From NCBI GenBank assembly GCA_009741485.1, contig CM019238.1, positions 15,775,947 through 15,839,946 on the forward strand: a stretch of DNA of 64,000 bases, written 5' to 3'. A program made the translations under genes and the position numbers. Positions 13,891 to 26,480 of this stretch are shown here, one piece after another. Under the pieces are notes generated by a model. That model saw only the letters and a list, made by a program, of their open reading frames with translations. It was not told where the DNA came from and did not search any database. Position 1 is the first letter of the stretch, and the number at the start of each line of letters is the position of its first letter. This stretch comes from Malurus cyaneus samueli (taxonomy: Eukaryota; Chordata; Aves; Passeriformes; Maluridae).

Positions 13891-14200
13891 ATGATCTTGT
13901 TTTTAAAGGTATCTCAGTGTATAAAGAGGCAGATCCCAAACCTTTGTGCTCACATTATTGGAGAGCTGATTACTTAAAGTAAAACACAATTTGTTGACAG
14001 TTCCATGTTTTATTCAACACACTGAGATGCCATTGGCTGCTTGACTCATTTTATTGGCAGGGGGGATATTTCCTTTTTAAATGGAAGTCGACGTATTGGT
14101 GCAAAACGAGATATGGCCTTTATCTATTTAACCATAAATACAAGTTGTGATAACAAATACAGGACTTATCACAGCTTTTTGAATTGTTCTTTTTTCCTCC
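13891..14200. promoter_or_regulatory. Candidate conserved noncoding element
   Basis: The unique stretch contains a consensus AP-1 site TGACTCA at 14,042-14,048, two ATTGG (CCAAT-box) cores (GCCATTGGCTGC and TATTGGCAGG), AACCATAAATAC and a GTGATAACAAATAC block. It contains no repeat and no credible frame. Spacing of several good consensus sites within 300 bases suggests an enhancer, but no conservation data were available. Confidence 0.28.
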
Positions 14201-17200
14201 AGTACTCACAAATTTAATATATTAAACACAAAGGGACTTAAGATCACATCTCCATTATTTAGGGATCTCTTTATGCCCTTTAAGAAATGCTGCTGCTCTT
14301 TAAATTCAGCAAGACATCATCACTTTTTGTCTTTACTAAATTTATACAAGTGGAAAGTCATAGAGAAAATATACAGGGGACAAAAAAAATATGTTCTGAC
14401 TATTTTTAAACTATAGCTAATATCAGAACAGCCTATGCAATATGTAGTTTTTTTTCTCCATCTTTTGACAGTCATTGAAATGAATTCCAACTGGAGATCT
14501 GAAAAGCTGGCATAAAGCTATTTTTCCCTCTTGATTCTTTTATATCCTATACTGAGCTCAACTGAACTGGAGAGAACAGTTATGCATATTACAGCTGAAA
14601 AGAGCTGAGGATACAAAATGCAGATCTTCCTGGGAGGGAACATGATCGCTCTCTCCATGCAGAATATGAATTTGTCTCCTTTTGCCATCCTCCTCCACAG
14701 TGGGACTCTAAAAGTTTGAGTTTTTTTATTTTCTTCTCTTCACAGCATGATAACCAAGTCAAGCATCACTTCAAAATTAATCAAAAACCCCACACTGGTA
14801 AGGAGTTTGAGGACAGTTTAACTCATCTCCAAAAGATTCATTTGGCAAAGATTTTATGTCTGGACACGGTTTGATCCTTTTGGACAAATTTTGGATGTTT
14901 GTAGGTCATTGGTGTTGTGTTTTCTGTTTCCACAACTGACATGGAGAATAAAAATACTGTAAAAATATCAACATGAATTTAAGGGAAGTGCAGGATCTGA
15001 GAAAGCTCCAAGCCTGGGGATTATTTTAAAGGGACGTGAGTCATCCCAAATACAGTTCCGAGCTGACAAAAGACCCAAACCAAGGGATGCTCAAATCTGG
15101 GATTCAATAATTACTGAAATTCTGAATGGTAACAGTGGGTATCCCTGAAAATTATAATTGCATACAAATCCTAATGTTTCTGGCACAAACTGCATCAGAA
15201 GTCACTCTGTACTTGCAACAAGTTCAGAAAGTAGAATTTTTAAAGCAATTCCGTTAATTTGGAGTTTTGTTGCAGCCTGAATCATATTGCATGCACGAAG
15301 ATATATGGGAAATGACCTTGCAAAGGGGCTGGGATACACTTCTGTATAGAGAGGAGTTATAAAATGAGACTGAAAACAAGGGGGAAAGTGCCAGTTTAGG
15401 AAACCAAAAACATTTAAACCAAACTCTTAACTCTTATTCTCTTCTTCAAAAGAAAGAAACGGGTAAATGAGGAACTTTGTCAGAACTTTTCCAATTTTCT
15501 CTATCTTCTATTGTTTTTTTTTTCCCTTTTAATTCCAATCATTCACCTCCACTGTGAAGTTATTTACAGTTTCTTGCCAGTTATGAATAAAAAGCAAAAA
15601 TAAAAGACTACGCTCTGAGATATCTATTTACATCAGTATCTCTGCAGACAACATTGTTATTCTTTACTTGAGCTATTTCCAATTCAGATTAAAGAGAAAG
15701 TGTATCGGGTCCTCACTAGCAATTTAAAAATCCTCCACTCATGTGTGCCAGGTTTTATATATTTCAGAACATATGCCAAAACATAGCTGCTTAAGACAGG
15801 GTGCTTTAGGAGAGGGAATTGTGTGAGAGAAAATGAATAAAACAATCACAAAAATATTTTATTCTTCTGATTGAATTTTTATCTCATCTCATTCTCTTGC
15901 ATTCCCTTTTCTATTTTTTTTTTCCCTCTAAAGCCAGTGATACTGAATGCTGATAAGATTATGTTGGTGCAGTTCCAGCCCACCACGTTATTTAAGAAAC
16001 ATGCACACATACACTTTCAATAAATAAGTCTGTCCTGAGAATATTTCCTAACTGGGCTAAAGCCTGATCTGGATTCTATAAAACTGTAGGCAGAGGTGGT
16101 TGATTCAGATGATAAATTAGCTGATTAATTCCCTGTTGTTTTTTGAAAGCTCACCCTTAACCCTCTGCCATTCCTGACTTTTTGCTGGCCACGCTCCTGG
16201 GGCAATGACCAGCAAAGGCAGAACCAGCCCCTTAAGGCAACCATGGAAAATAAGTTTATTGTGACAGTGAAACAGTGATGTGAGAATTAGGGCAGAGATA
16301 AAACCTCTCACACATAGTTCTGATTACTGACAGCGTTCTGAGCTCCTGGAAAGCAAAGTTCACTATCACTCAAACATCTAAAAAACAAAAAGGGAGGAAT
16401 TAGAGCACTTCAGATCTGAATTTTTCAGGCTACTGAGGTTTGAAAAGCTGGAAGATGTATTGCCAGGGAAAAACCAAACCAAGTGAACCTTCACTCTGCC
16501 CCTTCAAGTGGCCACTCCTGAGAGTCACTGCATTCATTATTGCAGCAGAGGGGCACGGAGGGATCTGCTGGAGCATCTTCCTGGGGTTGCATTGAGAAAT
16601 GAGGCCCCAAGACCCCTGAGGCTGTAATTGAGATAGGGAGAATTCATCTAAAAACTCTGCTCCCCACTTTCCGTCACCACCATTCTCTGCATCAAATGAA
16701 ACGTTTCTTGAAATTAAACAGTTCTACTTGTATTTTGACATGGAAATGCCAAATTCACTGCTTTTATGAATTCTATGAAAGCTTAAGATACTTAACAAAT
16801 ATTCTTGGGAAATCTATTTGTCTGTCTGTACATTAAATGCATAATGACATTATTACAACTATGTACAATTATACACTAAAACATCAAATGATCTTCAATA
16901 TTGCTGATCGCAGAAATCTGCAATGGTATTAAATGATTTCTTTGTTTCTGTTGGTGAACTGTAGCGTGAAAAGCAGTAATCTGATTTCCAAAACTGTTAG
17001 TTATGTGAATCACCAATTCAACCAGAAGTACATCTATTAAAGTCAGTGCCATAGGGAATCCTCTAGAAATAATACAGGGAGACACTCAAATAAAAAAGTT
17101 TACACCAGAATTGTTCACACACTTGCTCAAAATGGCTGAAAACACAGCAGTCATGTACTGCTTTATGTAATAAAAACAAAAAAGAATTTACTTCTGCAGC

Positions 17201-20200
17201 TAAAACATTCCTCTGCAATTAGAGGAGATCACTAAGTGATAGGGGAGCTATTTTATCTTCCATTCACTTCATATTTTCTGCATTTAATTTTCATGAGCCC
17301 CTCAAAGCTCCTTTGAAATTGTACAGTTTCTGGGTTTGAAAGGATTCTAAATTTCATGGGTGAAGAATCCCTAACAAACATGCTGGGACGTGTTATTGTC
17401 ATGTCACTTCTCACATTGACATCAGTGATGAAAGCTGGGAGTGCTTTCCCCACCTCTGATCTGCTGCAGCTCCTAAATCAGACACATGAAAGACAGCTCC
17501 ATCCCAGATACAAGTCAAGGTGTGCCAAGACCTCTGAGGAATCAACAAAGATTTCCTCTGATTCTTTGGTGTCATTATTTGTGAGACATTTCTGCTTTAT
17601 GTTAAAGCACATCCTATAGAACTCCATGGATATGTAACATAACACAGAGCAAAATCCTACAGCCTTAATCAAATCTAGGAATATTTTGTTTAGAATAATT
17701 TGAGGATATGGTATGGGTGAGCTGAATTGTGCTTCTGACAAAAATCAAGAGTGGCTCAAGAGATTAGAGCCACAGCTATTCAAAGTTGAGTTTATTTCTA
17801 TCACAAAGAAAAGAGGTCCGAAGGATTCCCTATTTACAGACCCCCCTGGCTCAGGGCTACTCTGTGAGATCAGGATTGCAGAGATGCTGAAATACGATCT
17901 CTTTTCACTGGTCACAAGTGTCTGAACTGAGAAATCACAATGGCTTTCACCTCAGGACCACTGGGACCAGCAAGGATTAGCAGAGCCATAAAAATGACTG
18001 AAGAACTGGGAAACCAGCCTGGATGGGAGATTTAAAACTCCAGACTGTTTATCTTGACAAGGAAAATTTAAAAGAGACACTGAAGTCTAAATATCTAAGA
18101 TGTATCTAAGCCTAAAGAAAACAAATGCAGAGTTTTAGGTGTATGCAGAATACACAGCTGAAAAATTATCCCCTACAGGCACAACCAGAGATCCCCAGAG
18201 ACAAAACTGGATTTATATTGTGTGCAACAGGCTCAAAAAGGTAACAGGTCAGACTCAGGCATAAGCAACAGTATGTCTATCAATTATGTGGAGAAAACCT
18301 CTTTTTCCACTGGCTGATAAAACACCAAATTCAAGGAGAATGATGGGATTCACTAAGAGACTGATGCAAGGCTGAGGAGTGGAACATGACTTCCAACAGC
18401 TCTGTAGTGGAAAGCATTTCTGAGTTTAACCCCTTAAGCTTGTAAATTTTAAAGAATATTTAATTCAGGCGATACTCTCAGTTGTAGCACTGCTGCCCCA
18501 GACAAATATGAGCTTTCAAAGGGCTGTGTCTGGAAAGATCCACCATCTTCTATCCCCCATCCCATCTACCACGAGCAGCCAAAGGGGTCTGGGATAAACT
18601 CAGCATTCCTGAAAGGATGAGAGCCAACAGCACTAGGAAATGATAATCACATCCTATTAACAAGCCTTTCATTGGAATTTTCCCCTTCAGAGCAGATCAG
18701 AAGAAATGCCACCAAATGGTATCTGCTGCAGCAGGAAGATCTGTATTTCTGGGCGACTTCCATTACTGGGCTCTGACCACTTCAGATCATTACAGGTTTC
18801 ATTTTTCATAAATTTCATTTTTTAGTTTGGCAGGAGATAATAACATCCAGTGAGCTGACCCAACCTCAGATAATTACTATCAAAATTGGTCCTGCAGCTT
18901 CAAGTGGAAGAAGTTTTCTTCTTCACTTCCTGCCTAAAACTACTGCATTGCATGGGTGCATTGCAGCAGCACCGAAATGATCACACCAGAGTGGAAGACT
19001 GGAGAATTAATTCACTGCAAATATCTCAATTTTTGCTGGTTGTGAAATATGCAGTGATTATGCTGTATTTGGATTTGTTCTTGTACCCACTTTGGTGACT
19101 GATCATTTATAACTCTCATTATTGAGAGTGGAAAACACAGTTTTTAGCATCAATGGCCATTGTCATATGGTACAGTCTCCACTCTTAGGGACCTTTCAGC
19201 GCCCTAAAATTAATAAGTATTCTGTCACTGTCTTAAGATGATACTGAAACCAGACCAAGTTGAAACAGGTTCATGTCTAAACAGATTTGGGGCTATTTAA
19301 GGGAGGTTTTGAAATGTCTTTCTGGGCTTTACCCCCCTGGACTGCCTGAGGCAGAATTTCCAGAAAAAATTATAACAAATTTCTTGAGACTGCCAGGTTA
19401 ATTCAGCATGCAAAGCATTCCCACATGGGCCGGGAAAAAGAAATGTCACTTCAGTAAACAATTTCAAAAGTATTCCCAGGATCTGAGGACAACTTGTGAG
19501 GAAAGTTCTGAGTTTTTCAGAATGTGAAACTTTTCTGTTTTCTGACAAGTGGGGAGCATTCAGAGGCTCCAACAGACCGACACTTGTTTGTCCTGAAGTG
19601 TGGATGATTATTCCACTAAAATAAAAACCTCTAAAGACACAGAATGGTTTAAATATGCATGAGGGCACACCATAATACCACATGCTGCATCACAGCCAGA
19701 GTATTTGGTCAGGAAAGGAAACCTGAAGGAAAAAAAAAAGCTTGCTGACGAGACATTTTCTTATTCAGGTACAAAGTGTGAGCACATTATCAAAAATGGG
19801 TTTGCTACGGCCCGAAGAATCTTTTGCATCTCACACTTCTTTCTGAGCAGAGCACTTTCAAAACTCTGCAGAAGAAATTGCTGAGTATCACTAAAGCTCC
19901 TGATGGAACTGCAGAAATAATTACTCAACAGAATCAGAGGATTGCGAAAAAATAAAAATGGATTGGAAACAACAGATCGGAAACAAAAGTAGTGAGTCAG
20001 TTGGAAACATTAATACCAACTGGAGAACTCTTGAAAAGAAAATACATTAAAAACTCTTAAAAAGAAAAAAAAATGGATTTGAAAAAATAGTAGTTCTTGG
20101 TCATAATATCCCTAAAATCCACGACAGTATAGACACAGATTTGGGCTCCTAATGCAGAACCTGTTCTGCATTACTGAAATCTTCTCTGGAACTCACTGGT

Positions 20201-22608
20201 GCCTGCTTTGAAGTGAGTATTAAAACACTTTGCAGAGAACTTGCAAATGCTATTGAATTCCAATTGTTTTCCTACCCACGTGTCCAGAGTGCAGTAGAGC
20301 TCAGAAGGTGCTGGAAAATCCACGGAAAAGCAGATTTGCACAGCACATCCTCAGTGTTACCCCACAGTCATTTTTCATATTATAAAGCTCATGGAGGGTG
20401 ACCAAAAATCATAGAAAGCTTTCAATTATGTCAATGCTTTTGAATGAGCTGATTTTTGGAAAAGACTAAAACTGTAGATACTCATTAGAGATGGCTGAAG
20501 AAATGTTGAAGGAATTGGAAGAGCCCCTCAATATAATTTCCATATTCTGACTCTTTCACTTACACAGTTGTGAATCATTTGACATCAGAGCACCAGGACA
20601 CAAAGGATCTCCCAGACCCAAACTGCTCTCATCTTAGAAGGAACCCAACTTCCTTCTAAAGAACTCTTCCTTCTAAAGAAGCTGCAGTAGAAAATGAACA
20701 ACATTAACAAAAATTGTTGGGGTTTTTAAAAATAAGTCCTCCTACTTCATTTATCAATTCAGTTATTGTAGGAAATTAATGGACAGAATCTCACGTTACA
20801 TTTTAATTTTCAATCCAAAACAAAGATCCTGCAGGAACTTACAGCATATTTGAAAGATGTACTCCAGTGATGAATTTGTTTCTAGTTAGCAAAAAAAACA
20901 ACTGGAAAAAATGTAAGCATGATAAACGGAGCTCATGCTGAAGATAAAAGTGTATAACAAGCTCTGAAATTTTCAATGAATGACAGAGAACAGCCCTTTT
21001 TTTTTTTCCTTATACTTATGAATATCATAATTATATTCCTCACTTTAAAAGCAGCATTTCAATGTGTGCCTCCCAGAAATGGAAAAACCACCAGGAAACC
21101 AGGATGATTTGCACAGCAGGGTCAGCCAGTGCCAGCTCCAGGAACTGCCTCTCCCATTTGTATCAAAGCTTGCAGCTTCTACAAAAGCCATTTTTACTGT
21201 GCTGTAATTTAACATTCAGTGTGTGATGCCTTGGCCATATTGATAATCCATACCTCCCTCTCTTTGCTGTTTTAAAGCAGTAAAACATTCAAAATCCTAT
21301 TCCACGTCAGTCCCAGCAAAGGACTCTTCATATTCCTGTGAGATGGTTCATCTTTCAGACAGCAAGGCAGAATTGATGAGGTGCATGAGCAGCTATCAAC
21401 ACCCCAAAAAAGCTGTTAATAATTTTTGGCAGGAGGACCTATTAAATAGATTCTGTCTTGAAGGAAACACGGGCCAAGGAAGTCTGAATTGTGCTGCTGA
21501 TAAGCCAGTCTAGCCCACAGTACAGACTCATTTTTTGGTTCTCAGAACGATAAAGGACTGTTCTCTGGGAGATTTTTTGGCAAGCTCTGCTGGAAAGGTA
21601 TTTTGGCAAGGATACAAGAGAACTTGAGTGCTCGTTGAGTCTGAACATACCTGCAGATAAGCAGTATCCATCTCCCAGAGAAGTCCTTATTCATTACTAT
21701 CAAAACATATTTGGCACAAATCCTCCTTTTACTTCAAAAGTAATGAGGGCTAGAACATATTTGAGATGAGGAATAAATTAGCTCAGACACAGCACTTTTT
21801 TTCTCGATTTTAAGCACTTCATTATGAAGGCATATTTATCAACTGCTATTCTTTTCCAGGTTCTGACTCTGCTGTTGAAACAGGCAGGATGAAGACAAGA
21901 GACAGGAACTGCTGCCTTGGCCAAGTCAGGACTCCAGAGGAAAAATTAAGTTTACCCAGGAGATTTCGATGTTACAACTCATGAGATGGATATTAAAGCA
22001 AAACAAAACTAATAAGCTTAACCTTCCCATTATTCCAGGAATGAAAAGATCATTCCACAGCCAAAGGTGATAGTATTGGGCATGACCAGCTTTCTAAAGG
22101 ATCTTGTGCAGAAAACAAGTAAAATCCTTTCAATTGAAACTGACTGGTAAAATCTAAATGTTTTAGTATAGAGAGATTGGATGAATCTGGTCATTTGTTG
22201 AAACTACATTCAGCACCACTGCTCCATTTTTGAGATTTTTGTCAACATATCCCATCTCATTCCTGGAAAATGCAGGTTGTTTTTATGCTGTCTTTGCAAA
22301 GAACATCTCACAGAGTCTATAAAGAATTTAAATCTCTTATCTTGTTTTAAACTACAGCTTCGATCCTCCAAAGGTAAGTTTTTGAAGAGTATTTAATTAT
22401 AACTATTTCAGGAAAACCTGATGAAAATGAAATCTAAAAGATAAGGACTCTTTTGGGTTTTATAAAGACAATGTCTGGTTAAGATGAAGAAAAGTGCTTT
22501 CTTTTGTACATTTGATAATAAAATAACCTTTCCCTCTTTCATTAGTAAACCTTGGCAGGCTACTTTTTCTTAACACTTTTTAACCTTAAATTTTTTATGA
22601 AAAGGATT
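14201..22608. other. Unannotated noncoding stretch
   Basis: Unique A+T-rich sequence with pyrimidine tracts near 15.5 and 15.9 kb and the small repeat at 20.63 kb. A minus-strand ATG frame of 128 codons at 19,297-19,683 shows no domain and is treated as chance. No mobile element is seen. Confidence 0.6.
20634..20680. repeat. Small inverted-plus-direct repeat of TTCCTTCTAA
   Basis: TTAGAAGGAA (20,634-20,643) is the reverse complement of TTCCTTCTAA (20,650-20,659). The 15-mer CTTCCTTCTAAAGAA (20,649-20,663) is then repeated directly at 20,666-20,680 with period 17. This three-copy arrangement is typical of local template switching or slippage. Confidence 0.85.
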
Positions 22609-23070
22609 TTACCTAAATGTCATGGATGGCTCGGACCAGCTGACAGCAGGAATAACGAGGGATGGGTGCCACAAAGGAGCTCCTGCATCCTTTGGATTTC
22701 TGCATTGCTGGTCTATCTCTGCCATGACCTGTGGCACCTCTGCTGTGGAGTTCTGGGTCTCCAAAAAACACACAACAACAAAAGAAAATGTTCTTTCCAA
22801 TTTAAAACCTCCCTTCAGAGCACTGACCAGCACAAACACAAGAAAGTTGGTCGGCGGCCTGTGGATGTGCTGCAGAGCTAATCTGTCGCCTACAGAGGTG
22901 AACAAAGCAATCAGAGGACCACGAGCAAAAAAAATTCCATCCTCTGCTTCATCCCCAGCTGCAGACACAGCACCAGCTGTCCTTAATGGAATCAGACTGC
23001 GGGGAGAGATCACCGTTTGTTTCTCTGTGTTAGTGTCTCCTCCAACAAAAATAAACAGTAATAACAGCAT
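22609..23070 (-). other. Antisense open frame with a hydrophobic N-terminus, coding status unproven
   Basis: On the minus strand the frame runs to a stop at 22,609-22,611. The first ATG is at 23,070 (a longer version would need a GTG start at 23,094). From that ATG the protein begins MLLLLFIFVGGDTNTEK, which looks like a signal peptide, and is about 153 residues. A TTTTCAG acceptor-like sequence lies just upstream (exon side starting about 23,081), and an AG|GTAAAA donor-like sequence overlaps the stop codon. No domain is recognised. Given the overlap with the plus-strand frame and the absence of family similarity, chance is the leading explanation. Confidence 0.08.
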
Positions 23071-23152
23071 GAGCTTTGCTGCTGAAAAGTGCACGGGATC
23101 TCAAGGGGATTTGGGAATTAAGATGTCTTTAGGAGGTCTTCCTAAAACATAG
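22622..23152 (+). other. Long open frame of 176 codons, coding status unproven
   Basis: The frame opens at ATG with G at -3 and G at +4 (favourable Kozak context) and runs 176 codons, starting MDGSDQLTAG and ending LGGLPKT. This is the longest ATG-led frame in the window. I recognise no domain, signal peptide or membrane span. The segment is more G+C-rich than its surroundings, which lowers stop-codon frequency and can produce a frame this long by chance. The opposite strand is open over almost the same interval, and at most one can be under coding selection in the usual way. I see no TATA box, strong polyadenylation arrangement or conserved family to back a gene. Confidence 0.1.
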
Positions 23153-26100
23153 TGGCTCTTGATACCTCAACAGTTTTTCAATATATGAAATCTCAAAAGA
23201 GAGGCAGGGAAATTCCTTCCAGACATCCTGTAAAAGCCCCTCACACAAACACTTAGACTCGGTATTAAGAAGCAGCTGTCCTGTTGGGATTTTTAAAAAC
23301 CTTAATTTGACTGTTGTCATATGCATCAACAGTGCTGAATGACCCTCAAATATTCAGTGACTGCTGCTACAATCAAAGAATAAAATAACACCGAGGCAGG
23401 AAGAATATAGTGAATGAAGTAATGATAAATGAAGTAATATAATTTCACTTGAAATTTCAGAAAGCCTTGTTTTGTTTTAACAGAATATATCAATTCTGTG
23501 CCACCTCTGGAAAACATCCTAAGAAATACCAATAAACAGCAAGAATTACCAAGCAGATTAGAGGCATTGAGAGAGATATTGAAGGATTCTGGAGTGAGTG
23601 GTGGAGGAGCTGATGGAGGGTGTTGGGTGTCCCTCCTGCAGCACAGAACAGCTCTGCTGCTCCGAGATGGCAGCAAAGAGAAAACACTTTCACAAGATTG
23701 CCAGCCTGGATGAGTGCTCTCCCTAAGGAGAAAATGTCATATAGATTCATGGACTGCACCTGATTCACTTCTGATAAATTAGATTTTTGCCTGAACAGCA
23801 AAGGAGGAAGCCAAACGCAGAGAACTGTGGGCTGCTACACAGATGCCCAAAGGAAGCTTTGTCTGGAAAATACCTCCGTGATGCCCCAAGGAGAGCAGAG
23901 CAAACTCTCAGTCAGAAGAGAAAGTGAAAATGCTCCGTTTTCCCACTGACTTTTGATCAAGACAGCAACTGAAATTAAAACCACACTGCATTTATTACCT
24001 CTTCCATCACATCTAATATACACACCAGCATCTCAGTATTGGCAACTTCCCTTTAGTGCCAGCAGAATATTCTTCCCCAAATGATTGGTAAACACATTCC
24101 AAAGGAGTCCAGGGCGATGCAAACCCATTTGATGTGGGTATCTGAGTTATTTTGCCATCACTGGAGAACAAGCAGTGCTACAGCTCTGAGTGTTTGATCA
24201 CGGCACTGGGTACCACGGAGTGTAATTGATAAATGTCAGATCTGCTTTGTACATCAAGAGTTTTTACTGTGAAACATTGCTCTTTGAGCTCAGGACAAGA
24301 GTTAATTAAAAAGTTGGTACCAAAGATAACGTCCTCAGCAGGGAACATCTATTGATCTCTCCAGCAGCGTGAGAGACAGGCTGATATGAGATTATAAAAT
24401 GTGCACGTAGAACAAGGCTGATTTCCACAACTTTTCCTTATCTTATAAGCTCAAGACTGGGTACTGCAAAATATTAAAAGTATTAAAAGAGTGGTAAATT
24501 ATCAAGAAAGCAAAAAAATATCAAGCCAATCCTGTTTCTCCAAGTTATACTGTCCTTTTCTAAATTCTACATAAAATTCTCATTTCCTTTAATATGTTTA
24601 TCTTCCCCTTTCATCCTGTAACTCTTAATTTCAATTAATGTTTGAAAATTCATTAATTTCACTGCACTGTGAGGCCTTAGACTTCTCTCCACAGTGAATA
24701 TTGGAGACCTGACACACCAGTGCATACCTGAGCTTTGCTTTATTTCCTTTCCAATTCTACTGCTTAGGAACTGAAAAAGACAAGAAGAAATAATACCAAA
24801 TTCTTCTCCAGACTGCATTATTTTATTTTCAGGAGCAATTTCTTGGCATTCTTCTACTCATTAATATCTTTTCGTAAAACTCAGAGTGCATGGATTGCTC
24901 CCCCAACACCTATATTATTGAATTTGGGAACTGACAATTTTGTAAAAAATTCTCTTTTTGGCAATTTTAAAAACAAAAAATTAGATGTTGGTTTCACTGC
25001 TTCTGTGATTTAAAGTTTGAAAGAGCTGCAGAACTGCACCAGCGGGGCTTTCACGAGAACAGATCTCATGATTAAGATTGATCTCTCCATTTTTTAATGG
25101 TTTTACTGTCCTGCAGGTTGTTTCAAACAGGAGAGCTGCTCCTGCCCTGTGGGCTCTTGCTGACCTCACTGCTCTTTATTGTAACAGTTGAAGTAACTTG
25201 AGTGAAGTGGATCTGCATTCAAGAGTGATTCTTGTCCAGGAACAGCAAATTCTGATTTCTGATAGAGTGTTATCATTCCCTTGGTGTAAAGCCACATTGG
25301 TTTTCTTTTCAGGAACAGGGTGAGACCTTCCAGTCGTGAGACTTTGCTTTCCAGTCTGGCCCCCCTTGCCATGGCCAGGGAGATGCCCTGCTCTCTTCTT
25401 CGGTCAAAAAGTGCTGCCAAACCCCCACCTTTTTAAAGCAAATTGCAATCATTTCTCATGGCAGGATCTCAGAGTGGCCTTGCTGCAGTTTAGTACTTAT
25501 ATTAACCTGAATTAAATTACCCCCTGAGCCTTCAGCTGGAAATCCCTTATTTTCAAGATTTTCCTATTGGAATTGTTCAGTTCAGAAGAAAATCCAGCCC
25601 AGGTGCCAGAGCATTAAGGTGGCTGGGTGTATCAACGCCACATCAACGTGGGCAAAAAGTGATCAGCCCTGAGCGTGGCTGGGGATAAAACCCAGATAAA
25701 CTGGCATGTCTTGGAACTCCAACATTGCACATTCAAACTGAATAAAAGCCCAAAGACAGAAACCATGGTTTACACAAAGAAAAGGAAACGGCCTGCTCGC
25801 TGCATCAAAAATGCAGTTTTAGACTAGGCCATTTTTAGGACACTGAGACTGTTGAGGGGACTTTCTTGGCTTTCAGATGGGGTAAAGTAAACCCTGCAAG
25901 GTTTGTGAAGAGAAAAGCTGGTGGAGCAACTCAAAGGGCAGCTTGGGGAGCAGCAAAGGATCACACAGACTTCACTGGGGGCAGGGTTGATCTGCTTGTG
26001 CTGTGAAAACCTCTTCCTACACAATATGGAAACACGCTAGGCTAAAAGATAAACTTGATCAGAATTTGCATCCTTATTTTCTGTTAACTGTGGTTATTGT

Positions 26101-26269
26101 TAAAGAAGTGATTTCAAAGGATTCCCACTCTGGTTGGAGGTTATAGCAGCATGGTGACCTTTGCTACATGTTTTAATGTCCTCACAGGGAAAAGACTTTT
26201 TTTTTCAGAGCTGAATCTTTTCGAAAAAACCCCACAAAATTCCGTCTTTGTGGAACGTGTTAGGATTTT
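23153..26269. other. Unannotated noncoding stretch
   Basis: Apart from the AATGAAGTAAT direct repeat at 23.41 kb I see no repeat, RNA gene or credible exon. The 24.2-24.32 kb part (GTAATTGATAAATG, GAGTTAATTAAAAAG) has homeodomain-like cores but nothing distinctive. Confidence 0.6.
23413..23438 (+). repeat. Two-copy AATGAAGTAAT direct repeat
   Basis: AATGAAGTAAT occurs at 23,413-23,423 and again at 23,428-23,438 with period 15. It is minor slippage in A+T-rich sequence. Confidence 0.7.
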
Positions 26270-26480
26270 TCTAGTCCCCCTGTCAGTGCTCTCAATTAGC
26301 GACCATAAATAATTCCATTTTTATTATCTGCCTTGTGCATTTTTGAATTCCCTAAGGCTCTGGTTTGAGTTCTAAGGTTGTATGTATTTACATGCATCCC
26401 AGGGGTGTTATTTCCCAACAACCTTACTTCAGTTTTCATTGTTATGCAAATGAGATAAAAAACAGTTTTTGGCATTTTCT
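26270..26480. promoter_or_regulatory. Candidate conserved noncoding element around the SOX-OCT site
   Basis: This ~200-base stretch contains AATTAGCGACCATAAATAAT, several A/T homeodomain-like cores and the SOX-OCT composite. It has no repeat signature and no open frame of note. The assignment rests on motif density and texture only; no alignment was available. It could equally be ordinary intronic sequence that happens to hold one good motif. Confidence 0.3.
26437..26451 (+). promoter_or_regulatory. Perfect SOX-OCT composite site
   Basis: CATTGTTATGCAAAT is an exact match to the classical SOX2-POU5F1 composite motif: a SOX half-site CATTGTT directly abutting the POU octamer ATGCAAAT. SOX-POU partner pairs bind this layout in pluripotency and neural enhancers. 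The surrounding 26.27-26.48 kb is A+T-rich with further homeodomain-type cores (CAATTAGC, CATAAATAA), which suits an enhancer. Binding itself is inferred; only the motif is seen. Confidence 0.5.

Noticed and set aside
19297..19683. 128-codon minus-strand frame
   Set aside because: ATG-led but without domain, signal peptide or conserved motif; the length is within what 64 kb of DNA gives by chance.
22209..22219. TTCAGCACCAC resembling the left half of an RE1/NRSF site
   Set aside because: The right half (GGACAG) is absent; an 11-base half-match is not enough for a silencer call.
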